Below, one piece after another: positions 21,301-35,779 of a stretch of 64,000 nucleotides of DNA. The DNA lies in assembly GCA_025331565.1 (NCBI GenBank), contig JAFREQ010000184.1, positions 1 through 64,000 of the forward strand, in the 5' to 3' direction. The notes beneath the pieces are model-generated. The model did not search any database. It saw only the letters and a program-made list of their open reading frames with translations, and was not told the DNA's origin. How positions within the stretch are numbered: position 1 is the first letter of the stretch; every line of letters begins with the position of its first letter. The position numbers and the translations under genes were made by a program. The stretch comes from Holacanthus passer (Eukaryota > Chordata > Actinopteri > Pomacanthidae).

Positions 21301-22280
21301 AAACTGCTGAGGTTTCATGTCTTTTCTCTTCTGTCAGGCCCGAACGTGGACGCTCCCATAAAACTAAAATTACGGCGGTCATTGTAAAATAAATCCATAC
21401 TTGAAGATGTATCATTAACCCAAAGGGGAAGTGAAAAGGAGCTACAATATAACACGAGCCTAATTTCATCATTACGGATGACTGTCATTACCATTAAAGC
21501 TTTTCATTATCATAATCATTATTACAGCACCAATAACAGAGCAACTGTGACCACAGAGAGAGCAAGGGGCTGAATTAGAAGAGGATCCTGTCATAAGTCT
21601 GTCACTGTTACGAGTGTGGAAGCGTTCAGTATTAAAGCACGACGTTTCAGGGACTGAGCATTGATGGAAGACGTTTCCCATTTACAAAAATATCAAGGAT
21701 GTGCATGAAGGAAACACAATGTCATAATAGCTTCTGTATGGATGTTGTCAGTAAGTGGCATAGTGCGGCATTCATCTCTGCATTTCCATGTTTTAATGTC
21801 AGACAAAGCCAAGCCAGCTGTCTAATGTAACACTGATTCGAAAATACAGCTTTGAGGTCACTAAAACACATCACTGTTCTCTGGGTGACTGTCACATGTG
21901 GACCAGCAGCATTTACATCATTAGCAGAGATGATAATAAAGATCCTTCCGTTCCTATTTCCCCTTCAAAGATAAGGCCTTACAATCACCGTGCACCTCCA
22001 GGGTGACCTTTCAGACGTCCTGCGGTGAGACGGAGAGCACCTCTGCACACAGCGCTGGAACATATGAACGAACGACATTACCTCCATTAGAAACAGAATT
22101 CAATTTCCTCTTTATCTCTACTGCTACATTTTTCGTAACGGTGAATACGCCTGATAAAAATCACAATTACAAAAGCAAGACATAAATTATAAATTATAAC
22201 CCGTGAGCATTGTTGAGTTCTGGCTGGCCTCGGGTAAGCCTATCTATTACTGAGGCATTCAAGTGGTAATTTAAGTTTCT
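18381..22280. other. intergenic DNA, no gene seen
   Basis: No ORF with family resemblance and no splice-bounded coding segment. Composition alternates between AT-rich and mixed. Parts such as 20480-20640, with ATTA/TAATTA words, resemble regulatory DNA, but conservation cannot be judged from one sequence. Confidence 0.5.
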
Positions 22281-22289
22281 TGCGGGCAA

Positions 22290-22520
22290 GTTGCCGAGGC
22301 TTTGTACAAGGCTGTGTAAGCAGCTCAGCTCGCATTAAGCGCAGACCTTTGTCACACTGCATTCACCATTTCGAATAACTGAAATGTGTGACTCTTAAAA
22401 TCAAGGTGATTATTTTGTATAATGGGTTTCCTGGTTTATTCCTTCGTTTTAGGGCAAAGCCTCGCTAATGTGCCATTCAGCATTTATGAATAACATTTAC
22501 ATTGGCTGAATCACTCACAG
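22290..22520. other. possible conserved non-coding element
   Basis: Low-repetition sequence with frequent homeobox-like words (ATTAAGC, GATTATTT, TTTATGAATAA) and no coding signal. This texture is typical of vertebrate conserved non-coding elements, but the call is subjective. Confidence 0.2.
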
Positions 22521-25500
22521 TTGTTTGCTTAAATCGAGCGCACCTCGGAGACTCGGCGGAAATGATCTGAACATCGGGGCTGGGGATGAAAGCTCTGCGA
22601 TCTGTAAACACGCAGGCCGATCTGGACCCGCATCAGATCTGATCCGCACCTCATGCTGGGCCACATGCAGCTTTTTGACCTTGGATGCTGCTCAGTGGAG
22701 GAGCGGGTTTCACATTTATGAAGTCTGTCATTAATCTCCTAATTCATTAGGAGAGCAGGGTGTCATCTTTAAACCAGACACACCAGGTTACGAGCTCTTT
22801 GGGGCCTTTGCTCTGCTGACCCCAGTGATAGGAAAATGCCCCCGCTGGGATGCATAAACCTGGAGTGTGGGCAGCCATATTAAACTATATCAGGGCTCGC
22901 CGTTCATTGCGGATGCAGCCGATGCTCCCGGGAACCAGAGCAACCAATCCCTGTAACCTCCTGTGATTTGTTGCTCCCAGCTGATATTTCTCATTTCAGC
23001 TTCCCGAGAAATCCCCTTGTTCAATCCCTTCGAAATAACCCGAGATAACATTAATGCGCCACAGTCTAAATAGTGTGCTGTCTGAGAGCACATTCCCAGC
23101 CAGATACAGTCTCTGAACAGACCCATTAGCGGGATTAGCAAATAGCTTTTCAGGAAACGAAGCGATGATTGACCTTGCAGTGATACTCGGCTGAACAACC
23201 TGCGAGCCCGGCTCACGCTCGCTGAGCCTTGCTGCGCTCCCACTGAGCGAGCCGTGAAAGGCTGATTTAAAAGTATGACTAAAATAAGACATCAGTCTGC
23301 AGCCAGGGCTTTGATAATGAAACATGCAATTTGCAGAAATATCATCTATGTGAGGGAACAGCAGCGCTTTCCTGCAGAGCAACAACTGCTGCTTACCACT
23401 TGTGATCATGAATTATTTTTATAATACCCACGTACGCCATAAGACTTCCCCTCTCATGCAGGCAGACATATAACATACTGAATGCACACCCATAAATAAA
23501 GCTATTAGGAAACAGGTCTACGCTGAAGCATCCAAACAAATGTAATTTTAGAAAAGCAAAGTTTTAAAGACTAACAAAATATTTTTCATGTTATAATGAA
23601 TCAAATCATTCTTTTTTAACACAACCACTTGTTATATCACAACACGTTCCTATTATTACACAAAATACATCTAATCTCATTAATTAAGAAATGCACAACA
23701 TGATAAATTCATACGATGACAATAAGTTGCACATGTATGTTGTTGATATAATACAAGAACACTTTCTGGTTCATCATGAGAAACTGAGCAGGTTGAGATG
23801 TTTCTCAAAATCAAAATTCATATAAAATCGCCAAGTTTTGTTTATTTCTCTGCTTTCTTTGATCCTATTACAGGCTCAGTCGAGCATCAAGCAATTTGAA
23901 AGGTCAGACCGTACAAGTTGGCCAAGGAGTCGATTTCCAGTGAATAGCAGGGCATTTTCTAGACAGTAGTGAAGAGAAAGAATGAAAAAAAGGAATAAAG
24001 AAAAGCAGTAATTGAGTAAATTACATGAACATTTATGGACTTTCAGACAGAAGCCTCTTTGTTAAGTTCTATTTGACAATCATGTTACGTAAGATTTGAG
24101 AGTGCTCTCTAATGTATTTACAAAAAATGCTTTGTCAATTTTAGATATATTCTTTTTACCGTCCCTCGTTCATTGAGAATAGAATCAAGTTTTGTTTGTT
24201 GGAGGATTATTCTTCATTCATAACTGGACATCATGATATTTTTTGGTCTAAACCAATAATATAAATAGACATCAAAGAGACAAGAGGATAAAGAAATGAA
24301 AGAGAATATCAATCTTTGAACAATTGATATATCAATTATCCACCAAACCTTCCATATATCACCATTGTAAATAGCAAAACATGGGTTTCCCTTAAGAGAA
24401 GCGCTAACAAAAGCCACTGATGCTCTTCTTTTCATTTTGGTCTTGCAGGATTATTTTTCATTCGTGACTGGACAACATGATATTTTCTGAGAATAAAACC
24501 CAAAAACATTCAAAAAGAAATCAATTCCATCACATCGGAGACAAAGGTGAAAATCAGTCCCAGTACGAGATCTTCTCTTCAGATACGCCATTTTGCTCCG
24601 ATGATCAACAATCCCGCAGGGACAGATCCATCACAGCAGAGGCACAGATACCAATTTCTCATCTGACATCAGTCCCAGAGGACCAGAATGCAACGCGGCC
24701 ACAAAACTTATTGTGTTTTAAATAACGGTCGATTTGCTTTCCGCCCACATGTTTGAGCCCACGCCTGAAAGGAACCACCTGTTCTCTCTCTCCTGGGCCC
24801 AGATGCTTTCAACAAAGTTTGTGGAGTCACAGAAGTCGTGAGACAAAGAAATGATTAATTATGAATTCATATAGATTCTATACAACCGTATAACAATATC
24901 CAAGGATGTTAGTTACTAGTCCGGTGGTTCTGAACCCTCAAATTGAAGCAATTTTTACCTTTGACCTCAGCACAGATTATGGACTTTTCACCATAATACA
25001 GGACAAAAAAATCTGAGAAAAGTCTAAAAAATAAATATAAAATTTGGAATAGAAATAGATGACGAATGTAAACCAATATCTGAAACCAAATAATATGGTG
25101 GGCGAGGAGCTGTTTCTGTGCCAAAAACACAATGTTCTTATTGTGTATTTAATATTCAACAGTAATACTTCACTTGTTTCCTCAGAGTGTCTTTGTCTGA
25201 TGAACATTTTTGGAGCATAAAACTAAAACAATGAGCTGAAAGACGCTAAAACTCTTGGGTGATAATTCTTCTGTGAGTTCGTAACTAAAAGCCTCTTTTA
25301 TATTGCATTCATCCTCTTTAAAATCAAATATTCAGTCGTGTTATTTGATGAACGGTGGATCAGGTGGCTGCGGGAGAACTGAGCCACAATTACCATCATT
25401 TCTTCCTGACTAAATATTATGTGTAAAACAGAGCCGTGGTCTCGTGCGTTAACCTTTTTATTCTGTATAACAATTATAGTTTTAACTGCACACGATGCTT

Positions 25501-26090
25501 TTTTACCTTGCAAGGGTGAACTTGGGAGGCTACAACGTGTGTGCATGTGTTTATACTGCTGGCAGGGTGTAATTACTGCGCTGGGCTATTTGCATAAGTA
25601 ATTACTACTGACAGACACTGGTCTTTTACCTTGTTTAGTCAGCCGGCTGAATGCTAACAAGACTTACTGGAAACACTAAAAGTGAGCGTTGGCTCTTATC
25701 CTAATGTGCTATTAACATGCAAGAATAAAAAGCAACACAGGTTAAAAAACATTCAAAATCAATGCCGCACAAATTGTGAGATTAAACTGCGTCTCTCCAA
25801 CAGCTGCCTCACCCCAACAAGCAAGGAAAGATCAACAGAGATGAAAACAAGCCAGATTAAAGTCATTTCTGACAAACTTTGTTCGGCGACAAAACCTCAA
25901 AGAGGGTAATGAAATGGAGCAGCCCGGTAACATGAAAGTGAAAGCGGTCGCCAGGTTCAATGATTCCATGTCGGTGAGTCGCCTCTTTCCTCATCTGAGC
26001 TGACACTGTTGTAACAACCCCCTGAGGTGGGACAGCCAGTGGAAAGGGGTGATTTGTCATGATTGGGTAAGTGTACACTCCTACAACTGC
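22521..26090. other. intergenic DNA with one direct repeat pair
   Basis: No gene recognised. The only structure seen is the 40-bp direct repeat at 24203-24242 and 24447-24486, listed separately. Confidence 0.5.
24203..24486 (+). repeat. 40-bp imperfect direct repeats 244 bp apart
   Basis: Both arms begin aggattatt and continue ttcattc, actggac, catgatatttt. About 5 mismatches over 40 bp (24203-24242 against 24447-24486). The 204 bp between them are AT-rich with no recognised element. Confidence 0.75.
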
Positions 26091-26091
26091 A

Positions 26092-26093
<2 letters not shown>

Positions 26094-26122
<29 letters not shown>

Positions 26123-26252
26123 TGGGAGTCGATATTGCTCCGGGGGGGAGACTTTGAGCTGACAGTGACATAATTCACATGTGTGAGCGAGCCGGATGTT
26201 AGCGAGCAGGAGTGTGTACCTGTGAGCTTTGGTGTGTGTGTGTGTGTGTGTG
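26094..26252 (+). repeat. paired (TG)n microsatellites
   Basis: (TG)n runs at about 26094-26122 and 26232-26252, separated by about 110 bp of unique sequence. Confidence 0.9.
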
Positions 26253-29200
26253 TCCATGCACCCAAACAAAATGTTTGCGCCCACGTATTTGACTTACCTT
26301 TCACTGCCAGACAAGGTTATGGTTATTATGACCATAAAGAAGCCCGGAGTGATTCTCTCGGCGACGCTTTGCTGTGTCCTGCGATTATCTCCCATCAGCC
26401 CTGAGCCGTCACATCCTCCACAATCCCCCACTGACACGGGCCCACCGCCACTTAATTTCATTGTCGATTATCTTCCAGTGCGCAGGGAAGAAGAACAGCT
26501 CGCCCTGTATTAAGTAAATTGGAAGCGATAGGAGTGAGGAGGAAGCCTCTGATGTAATGTAACGGTTGACCTTGTGTGTTTCCCTCCCACCTATCTGACT
26601 TCAGCCTGATGGGTAATGCAGGTTTTTTGAGTAACGCCATTTTGTAGTTTGATTATCACTAAAAACTTTTATCAGCTTCACAGTGTCTGTAGACATAATC
26701 TTCCTTCTTCATCTCCTTCACTCACACATTCAAACACATAAACAACACACATATGAATAATAGCAGCTATTAATCTCCAGGACAGTTGAGGTTTGATTGA
26801 ATTTTCCATGAAGCTAGCCTCGACACAGTGCAGGATTTCAGTCATTTCCCCCCCCTGCTGCGAACCCGTGCCGGATTTGTATGATAAATCTGAAGTACTG
26901 CAACCAGAGCGAGCTTTATCAGTCCAGAGAGAAACTGACAAGGGAGATGAGATGATTACAGGAGGCCGGGCAGAGCGAGAGTGACACAACATCATGTACG
27001 AGATCAGTGGATAATTGCAGTTATTACATGCTGGACCTTAGTTTTGTCATTTTGGCTTCTCACCAAATGAGTTTCTGAGATCCTGGAAGGCGGCAGCACA
27101 GCTAAATAGTCAATCAGACGGGTTTTATACGAGTTCCAGGTTGGCCAAATTTATTTGGACGCAAATACGAAGGAGCGCTGTAAAATTATTTCCCAAACTG
27201 TGAGTTTAGTGACTGACTTTCTCAATCAACTTTGATCCGCTGGATTTAAAGCAGATGAGGGACTGTTAACAATATGGTATCATGTCTTTACATCTGACCG
27301 CTGCTGCTTGTTCTCAGACAACGCTGATATTGCACAATTCTGCAAAACCTTATATTACATTGAGTGAATTTTTCTATGGCAACTAATGTGTGGCTGAAAG
27401 GTTGTGCTTCTGGCAAATGGTTCACTCTGAAGTAAAAATGTGTCTTTTGAAGTCTTTATTCTTTTTCAATGCGGAAGAGTAACGAGCACAAACATTTCGG
27501 CTGACGTCTCCCTCGGTGTGCAGGTTTAATGACCGTCACAGTCCGACCTCTATTGAAGCTGTTCATCATTAGACCAAATCAAGCACTGGCATAGAAATGA
27601 AAGCAGATTTCAAGGAAACAAAAAGTGGCCTTACTGACTTGGGGACATTGAAGAAAACCGAAAAAGAAGAAAGAAAAGCAAAAGAACTAAATGTAAAAAA
27701 CAAAGTTAATCATTTAAAAGACTTGGTTAAGGTTAGGAAAAGATCACAGTTAATTATTCTGCATGAAAGTCAGATGAGTTTTCCACCTGACCTCCACACT
27801 GTCGTTTTCATAAAGGACACACTGCTCCCTCCATCGGTGCCTGATGTTGAACTTAATTCTTGAAATGCAAAATTTTTCCCATGTGATACTTTGTCCCTGT
27901 CTGGTTTCTTTTAAGCAATACTGCTGCATTCCAAGAGTGAAATTAATGGCCAAAGATACATAATTTTTTTTTTTGGCAGTGAAGAAATAAAAGAAATTAA
28001 TTCATCTCAAAGGGTCAAAATTTAACGTAATTGGGATTCATGGTTGTATTTGCCCGACTGAATTCTCCCTGAATTTGTGTTATCTTGTTGAAGCCTCCGG
28101 TAATTTTGGTCAAGACGCTGTATTTTATGTAGATAATGCTTGAACTGGCAGTGACTCGAATATTAACTCGAGCACTCGTCGTTCCTTCCACCTTGCCAAA
28201 TTTAACAACTGGTAGCAAAAGCTGGGAGCTGCAGCCAATTAGTCAGGCGGTTGCTGCACAATCCGGATCAATAGGAGCTTATTTCCTGATGCGTATCCAT
28301 GTGCGGTATATGTAACGTCTCAGGATGAAAGCCCTCGCCATGACAGGCACAAAATGTTTGCATTTTCCTCCATGCTGTTCTCACAAAGCATTTCGTGTTG
28401 ACAAGTTCGGAGAAAAATGTCAAACAAGTCAAAAACGTCTGTGAGGTTTCTCTCCCCCCCTCCGCGCATTCGCCGTCTATAAATTCATGCGTTCCTACTC
28501 TGCAAAGCTTGCTCGAAATAGCCTTGTTTTCACATTTAGAGCTGTGTTGTCTGTCAACAGCATGGAACCAGCCAAACAGGCTCTCAGGCATCTGCTGAGG
28601 ATTTCTCGGGCATGGCGGCGAGAGCGGAATCAGACGGGGGGGGGGGCTGCGACGGAGGGAGGCAGATAGAGTAGATGGAGGCTTAAGCCTGGCTTAGATT
28701 ATCTGAGACAGAAAGGAATGGGGAAGAAAGGCGGCGGGAGAAATGAGGCCAGGAAGTGAAAAGGAAAAAACAAATGGAGCAAGAGAGAAAAAGGAGATGC
28801 AGAAAAGTCTTTCATTATTCTTGTGAGACACCTTTATGCGTCACAAGTGAGATTATAAGTCAGGCATCGATCTACGCTCTGCACATTTTCTTCTCTATCC
28901 TTCCTGGAAAGCATCTTCCCCTCCCTTTCCTCGCCGTCTCTTCGGGCGTGTTCCCAGCGGTTTGTGTTTCTGAAGCGATAAATTGCAAGTGAGATGTGGG
29001 TCAGGTAAGGAGAGGGATGGATGCGGTTTTAATAGAGATTAATTACATCGCAAATGAGGCAATGAACTCCCCGTGTGTCCTCAGCAGAGCGTCTTGGACC
29101 AGTGTTAATGGCTGGAAGCATCCGTGTTTAGCTCACAAACAAACTGCAGCAGCATCTCAGACCTAATGTGTGGACAGAAATTAATGTGCGAATGCGCTGC

Positions 29201-30680
29201 ATGAGATGTAAAAGTGATCAGACCTGATAAATCAATGTTAAAACTCTTAGTTGAGTGGGTTGAAGGAGCTTAATCAAAGCCAATGACCCAGTAAAAATGA
29301 GGCTTTTAGACCGGGCAGTGAGAAAGACAGAGAAGTTTGGAAGTGGAAAACTTCAACTGTGGCTCAAATATCATCTGGGAATATTTCTACTTTTATTCAC
29401 TTTTGCACTGGGGCTCTGTTAAAGTTAACACAAGTTGTAGTTTTACATGTTAATTTTGGACATATTTTAAGAACAGACATGAAAGTGGTTAGAAAAAAAA
29501 GATAAGAAAAATAGTTCCCAAAATGTTCAAAAAAGGCAACTGAGGTGTTTAAAAGTTTCAAAAGTCTGATATGGCTCTATGTTATTTTGTTACCACAACA
29601 CACAGTATTAACTGAATGTGATCATGATAACAGACAACAACAAAATGGTGTCAAAACCTATTTTTCATGGTCACAGAAAACATTAAAAACTACTCAGATT
29701 ACTGCAACTCTCTTAAGATCTTGGAGTAATTATTTTGTGATCAAAAGAAAACAAGGCTCATCCTGACATCAAGAGATTTGTTATCATGAGACCGTTTCAG
29801 ACCTTCCATAAAAGTCCGTCTCACATTAGAGAATTGGCCAATAAAGATAAAAACAGAGATGTGAACAGAAGCAGCTCTCTGTCCTGGGATGAAGACGAGA
29901 AGTGTAAGAAGAGTCCGTGTTTTGAAGAGAGTTTGATTCTCTTCTTTGAGCACATGCAACAGTAACTAATTAAGTATTTTCCCAAAAGTATCTTACGACG
30001 TAGCTTCAGGCCTCGGCAGCTTCGTTTCACTCAGCTCTAATTGAGACGACGAGGAGTTCGTATCCTCCCATCACATTCGCTGGGAGACGAATGCAAAGTG
30101 GACGAATTCTGTATCTCTGGAGTTTGAGATTAAATATGAAAAGATTACAATCACTAGTTTTGTATTTTGACGGAAGTTATCGAGCTTATGCATATTTGAC
30201 TCGAAGATCTGTTTGGTGCAAAGATGTCGAAACACAAAGCGATTAAATACTCGATAAATGAGTCTCCAAGTTAACATATATGATTCAGAAAGACACTAAT
30301 GGATAAAAAGTTTAAAGAGTTAAAGGTAATTTGATGAATAGTACAAATGCAGACTGACAATTTATGACCACATTTGAAACATGATGGATGACTTGGATGA
30401 AGGGTCTTGACTTGAGGGCATGTGATAGTGTGTGGGGGGGTCAGATAAAGGTTAGGAGCCGCTCCACTATACGATGCAGTTAGCTGCTGAGGTCCCTTTT
30501 GAACAGGCTGAGCGAGCGCCGCCGTTTGCCGGGATGCCAGCAGAAGAAAAGAAAACACGGATCACCTTCATATGCATCAAACAGACTAACTCACAAAGAC
30601 TGTGCACACTGCACAGGCCTCGAGACGGATAAATGAGTCGCGCTTTCCCAAGGTATGCTAAATGATAAAAATACTGACAT
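26253..30680. other. intergenic DNA, no gene seen
   Basis: No coding region recognised. A run of 11 G occurs near 28636-28646, and the 28620-28800 stretch is purine-rich. Blocks such as 26330-26500 and 28210-28560 have regulatory-DNA-like texture only. Confidence 0.5.
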
Positions 30681-30689
30681 CAAACACGC

Positions 30690-30900
30690 AGGAGCCTCTC
30701 ACAGCTACCTTGTTCCTTTACCTGCTCTCTGAATCGAGATATTCACAAGCCCATCTGCTATTTATGAGACTCCGCTCTCATGCAAATATGCAAATACTCC
30801 TCACAAGCTTGCAGCTGGTCATAAATATGCCGCTTTCAGAAGAAGGTGAGGTTGAGCTCCATGCCTCAATCAGCTCCCGGAGATCGGCTCCCGTCCCAGG
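30690..30900. other. candidate enhancer with tandem octamers
   Basis: Contains two back-to-back perfect ATGCAAAT octamers (30780-30795) in repeat-free, non-coding sequence. The octamer is the classical POU-domain (OCT) binding site. Confidence 0.35.
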
Positions 30901-33900
30901 GCATTAAGAGTTAATTTATCGCTCACGCAATTGAAATTCAGCGTGGCTGTCACACTTATCTCTGTCGAGCCCCTGCCTCACGTCCTGATGCATGCTTCCT
31001 ATTTAAATCCCAGCTATCTGTTATGGATGACAGAAAATAATTCATGCAGCTGAAATGCTGTCATTGACAAGGACAGGCATCAATATTAATGACACATATC
31101 AATATTAAAGTTTTGTTTTACAGATGTGTTCTGCAGCAGGGGTTAACTTTGCCGGACACACTCGGAACGGCTCAAGCCACGCAGAATGTGATTGCCTATA
31201 AAACAGCGAGCGACAAGGACGTCATTCATGCGGCGATGCAAAGGCGAACGCACAAGTCTGGAGCTGATTCGGCCCTGACGCCATTGATTTGTTTTTGCAA
31301 AAGTCATTTCAAAACAAATCTGAATGCTCAGTCTCGGAGGCAGCCGGCGTCCAAAAATCGACTTCTGTTTGATGTATATTTATCAAATGTTTAAATCGTG
31401 GCAGACAGGATGAAGATTAATAGCTCCTGTGCTTTAGACTGCCGAACGGCATCAAGTTTTGACCTTTGAGTGTTAGTGAGGCGCAAATAAATATCAGGTT
31501 CACCGTCATGCTTCCTGCCAGTGGGAAAGCTGACTGCTGACGCTGGTGTGAACGTAGACGTCATGCAGAGGCGTCATGCTCTGTGAGGTAGAACATGAAG
31601 TTTTAATGTTCAGTGAATTTCAAAAGGTAAAATATTATATTGATCTGGTGATGGAGGTGCCACAAAATATATTATCTATCTGAATCAACACTGTGTCAGT
31701 TAAATGGAGAGTGGCAGAGTTTTGTATTGGTCCTGTCTCTGCTCTGTTACCTGCACGCTCATATAAACATGAAATATGACAGAAACAATCAAATCACCTA
31801 TTTTAATGCTCACACTGAGACAATCTGTTACCAGCTGCAACAGGGAGCAACAGTTCTGCTTGATTTAAAGTTAAAAACTGCAGGGCTGCACTAACTTTAA
31901 CTACAGGAGACTTTATCAAACAGAATGAAAAGATATAGAGAATATGAGTGAATATGCTCCGGTAATACAAGTCAATTTTAAGTTTTCTACTAGTGTAGAA
32001 GTTGTGTTTGCCCAACAGAATATTAAAATGTGGATCACATTTTAGCAGACAGTTGCCTTGTTGCAAGCCTTCAGTTTTTAAAACTCATAATCACTTTTAT
32101 TTTGGAACTTTTTTTAATTGAATTTTTATATTTCTTCAATTACAAGTGGTCAAAATAAAAAAGAGGTGAGCGACAAGCTGATGAACAAGCTTTTTTCCTT
32201 TTTCTGCAGTTTTAAAAAAGAGGGTTTGCAAACTGGATGCAAAGACGTACGACAAATTGATGGATTCTAATGCATAAACACAACCTGACCTCAACTTTGT
32301 GCAAATTAGTCCGTCAAGCGCAACGCAGCCAGATTGTGAAACTCAGATAAGAGTCAAACTAGGCCATGCTGATCAAATATTAATCAAGATCATGTGACTG
32401 CATTGCCTGTTTCTTGTCTGACCAGGCTGCCATTTTTTACTTATTGCAAACATGGCCCAACTCGCAGCACACATCTCTGATCAGCTGGAGCGTTTAGCTG
32501 TGCATCGTCGCATCCTGCACCTTCCTGTCTGCGTTACACTAAAATGAAAACCTCTAGCTGGAAGGAACAAATGACCCTGTCCACTGAGGGGACAAGTTGT
32601 CCCCCAAGAGTCAGACACTGAGGAAAAGGCATTTTGTTTCCAAGTTAACTTTTTGCAACTTTTTTGCCGACATTCACACTTTCACACAAAACGGTGCCTC
32701 CACACATCACAGCCTGTAATCAAACAACAGACGAGCAACCGGCATCACTTGAGGCCACGTTGAAAACCGAGCCACTCTCACATCAAGTGGTTATTATCAT
32801 TTCAAGGAAAGCTGCAGCACTGCGACGCGTCCCGGCATCGCTCTGATGACACTTTTCCTGGAGGAAGGAGAGGATTGCACGGCGGCTCCCCAGCTGCTCT
32901 CAACGAGCGCCTTTCTCTCACCTTGCTACAACTGCGCCCGCACAGATGGCAGATTGCACACCGCCAATTTATTCCACGGCTATTTTTCTCGTAAACATCC
33001 TCCGTGCCTCAAAGGACGGGCCACGAGGAGGTCACGCTAACTGAAAGGCTGCGAACGGATTCCGGGCCAAAAGAATATGCACGAGAATATGAATATGTAC
33101 ATGAGGATTGAGGATGTTTTCTGAAGCGGATTATGCAGCATTAAGATACGTGCCTCCAGCTTTTACACCATCTAACCAGACTGCAGCCAAAGCAAGGTCT
33201 GCTCTGTGCCCTAATAGATTTTTATTTCTACTCAAGGCTCCACAAGCCTGCATTCCAATGCCTTGTTTTGAAATCGGAGCATTCCCAATTGTCTCGCACT
33301 CCGCCTTGCTCGTTATGAGGTTCATTTACCACAAGCCCTGGAATAATCACTCGCGTTTCATTTTCCCCAAGCTTTAGCCTTTTTAAATGCTCAACCACTG
33401 GGCTGTTTGGCCAATTACAGAGCAGACTTTCTATTACTCAGCATATTGTATCAAACTGCATAAGCCATAGGGGGTGATCAGAGGAATGCAAAACACAGCA
33501 CTGAGGATAAGAAGCTGTGAATAACAATTATTTCACATGTATACAACCGAGCAGACGAGGCTCGTACATTTTTGGAAGAATATAAAGTCATTAACTGATA
33601 ACATACTGGGCTGTTAGGGGTTGAATTCTTTTCTTTCATGCACAATAAACCTAAAGAACAAACGCGCCCTAAACTGATATACTAGAATAAAACTGTCTCA
33701 ATTATATTTTAGTTTGCAAAAGTGTTCTAGAAACTGATCAAAAAGAAGCGTTTGACGTAAAGACGCCAACGGGGAATAGGTTTATTATGAAGAAATCATA
33801 ACAGAAACGGTGTGTTTTCTGCCTACAAACTCCCACAAGGTTTTCTCGAGCGAAACTGTTTGAGGAAAGAGCCTCGCCACAAGTGCCTCCCACATTTTTA

Positions 33901-34110
33901 TGTTTATCTTTGCAAGTGCTCAACAGAAGACATTTTTCATTTCTCCGGCACCAAATCCCGCAGGAGTGTTGCCGCTCCCTCGGATGACGATGATGCCAGG
34001 AACAAAGAGTTCACAAATCCAACGCACGTACACACTCACACACCTGTAGGCATCAGAGGCTACAGCAACCTAATTACAGTGATGTTGTTTGGTTCAGGTT
34101 TGTCCAAACC
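30901..34110. other. intergenic DNA, no gene seen
   Basis: No coding region. The 33110-33420 stretch is low in repeats and mixed in composition, and might be a conserved non-coding block. This is not testable here. Confidence 0.45.
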
Positions 34111-34118
34111 CGCTGACA

Positions 34119-34152
<34 letters not shown>
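34119..34152 (+). repeat. (CA)17 microsatellite
   Basis: Uninterrupted CA dinucleotides, flanked by acacacc-type degenerate repeats at about 34030. Confidence 0.95.
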
Positions 34153-34154
<2 letters not shown>

Positions 34155-34929
34155 ATCCTTACATCTAAAATGATTTATGCTAAAGATAAAACGCTTTAAG
34201 GAAAACTAAAAAAATCAATGTTGCACTTTTCTGTTTTTTGAAGGCATCAAACTGGGAAATGACTGCGTGTTTGACGGTTTTCATCTTCAAGAGAAAGCAA
34301 GAAAAATGAAAAGAGTACAAACAGAATGACAGATAATAACCTTCACTTACGGGCATTATTAGACTCGCCAGAAATATCCACAGTCGGCTGAGCATTGTAA
34401 TTTAGATCAACAACACTGAACAGGGGGTGAGAGCTTTTCCATGTATGGCGTCTGTATGCGACACAGTCATTTTCAGTATAATCACTAATGTCATTGTCTT
34501 CCTCCTAAAAATAATCCCCATAGAGATGCTACCTTTTGGAAAGACATTCAGGCTCGGTCATTAAACTTCCTCTACATAGAATAAGTCATGCAGTAATGCT
34601 AAGTATTAAAGTACTAATGAAGCTGCTTTAAATCTGCTCTGCAATGACTTCACCTGTTTGCTTGCTTTGAGATCTTATGCATTTTCATTTCCAGACCCAA
34701 CATTTCTAGTGAATTTAATAATGCACCTGTTCACTCTTAGGTTTAGAAAGTAGGTTGATTTGCATCTATCATTAAGTGCACTTCATTCAAATCTCTATTT
34801 CAAATTACTTCAAAGATGCCCACCAGACGTGTTTTCAGGAATATAAACACACTATGATTTGAATAATAATTTGTCTGATAGGGTTTCTACTCCTCCTGTG
34901 CTCAAACATCCAGACATAAACATGCAAAG

Positions 34930-35180
34930 ACTGTTCATTTCAGCTGTGTGTATCTAGTCTGTGTGTTTCATTCTCTCTTTGCCAGTTTGTCCTTGTACCT
35001 TGTGTCAAACGCTGCAGCTCTTCCTCGTGTTGATCCTCGTGTTCTTCTTGTGTTTGGATCCTGTGCTTTGCTTCTCTGGACCTTCACCTGTTTATTGGAC
35101 TTCGGATTTTTGCCTACTTCTGTTTTTTGATCCTTGCCTTTTGTAAATAAATATCATTGCATTGCATTTTGGTCCATCTC
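34930..35180 (+). repeat. pyrimidine-rich probable interspersed repeat
   Basis: T/C-rich strand with recurring ttgcc, gttttttgatcc and gtaaataaat words ending in a gcattttggtcc tail. This resembles the 3' end of a dispersed fish repeat, but the family is not identified. Its short hydrophobic ORFs are a by-product of T-richness. Confidence 0.35.
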
Positions 35181-35779
35181 TTGTATTTCTTGCACAAACC
35201 ACTACAGAACAAACCAGAGAGAGACATGGAGGGGGGAAACAGGTGAGAACAATCAGTAATCAAAAAGGGGACAGAGGAAGTAAAAACAACTGAACACAGC
35301 AGAATAAGAATGAAGTAACTGAATGAATGGACGATACATGAACCTATAAGGCACGCTGAAAACAAAAATAATCTTTATGCACAGTAATTTAACATAAAAA
35401 TCCACTCGCCTCGATAATTCCTCTTGTTAAGACATTATGGTTGAAAACAGCCATTTCGCTGCAAATTACACATATGCTACATTTGATTTAATCACATGCT
35501 GCTTGCCACTTAAACACACCGACACCTGCATTGAAAAGAGTTGTTTGCAGAGCCACATGGAGATCGGCCATCGGTGACGTGCCGAGAGCCGGGACCTGCT
35601 TCGACCTGAGCACAGCTGCAGTCCTAATGAGATGCTTTCATTTCTGTGAGTCAGGTTTTCCAACAGTCGTACTGAAGCACCTCATCTAGTTTTGACGTTG
35701 TATTAACTTAGATTATGTGTATTAAATGGGGCAGAATGAAAACTTTTCAAGTGTTCTCTGTAATAAACACAATATCAGG

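Noticed and set aside
34948..35146. Short hydrophobic Leu/Phe-rich ORFs near 35 kb
   Set aside because: Two overlapping frames are both hydrophobic because the strand is T/C-rich. The stretch looks like a dispersed repeat.
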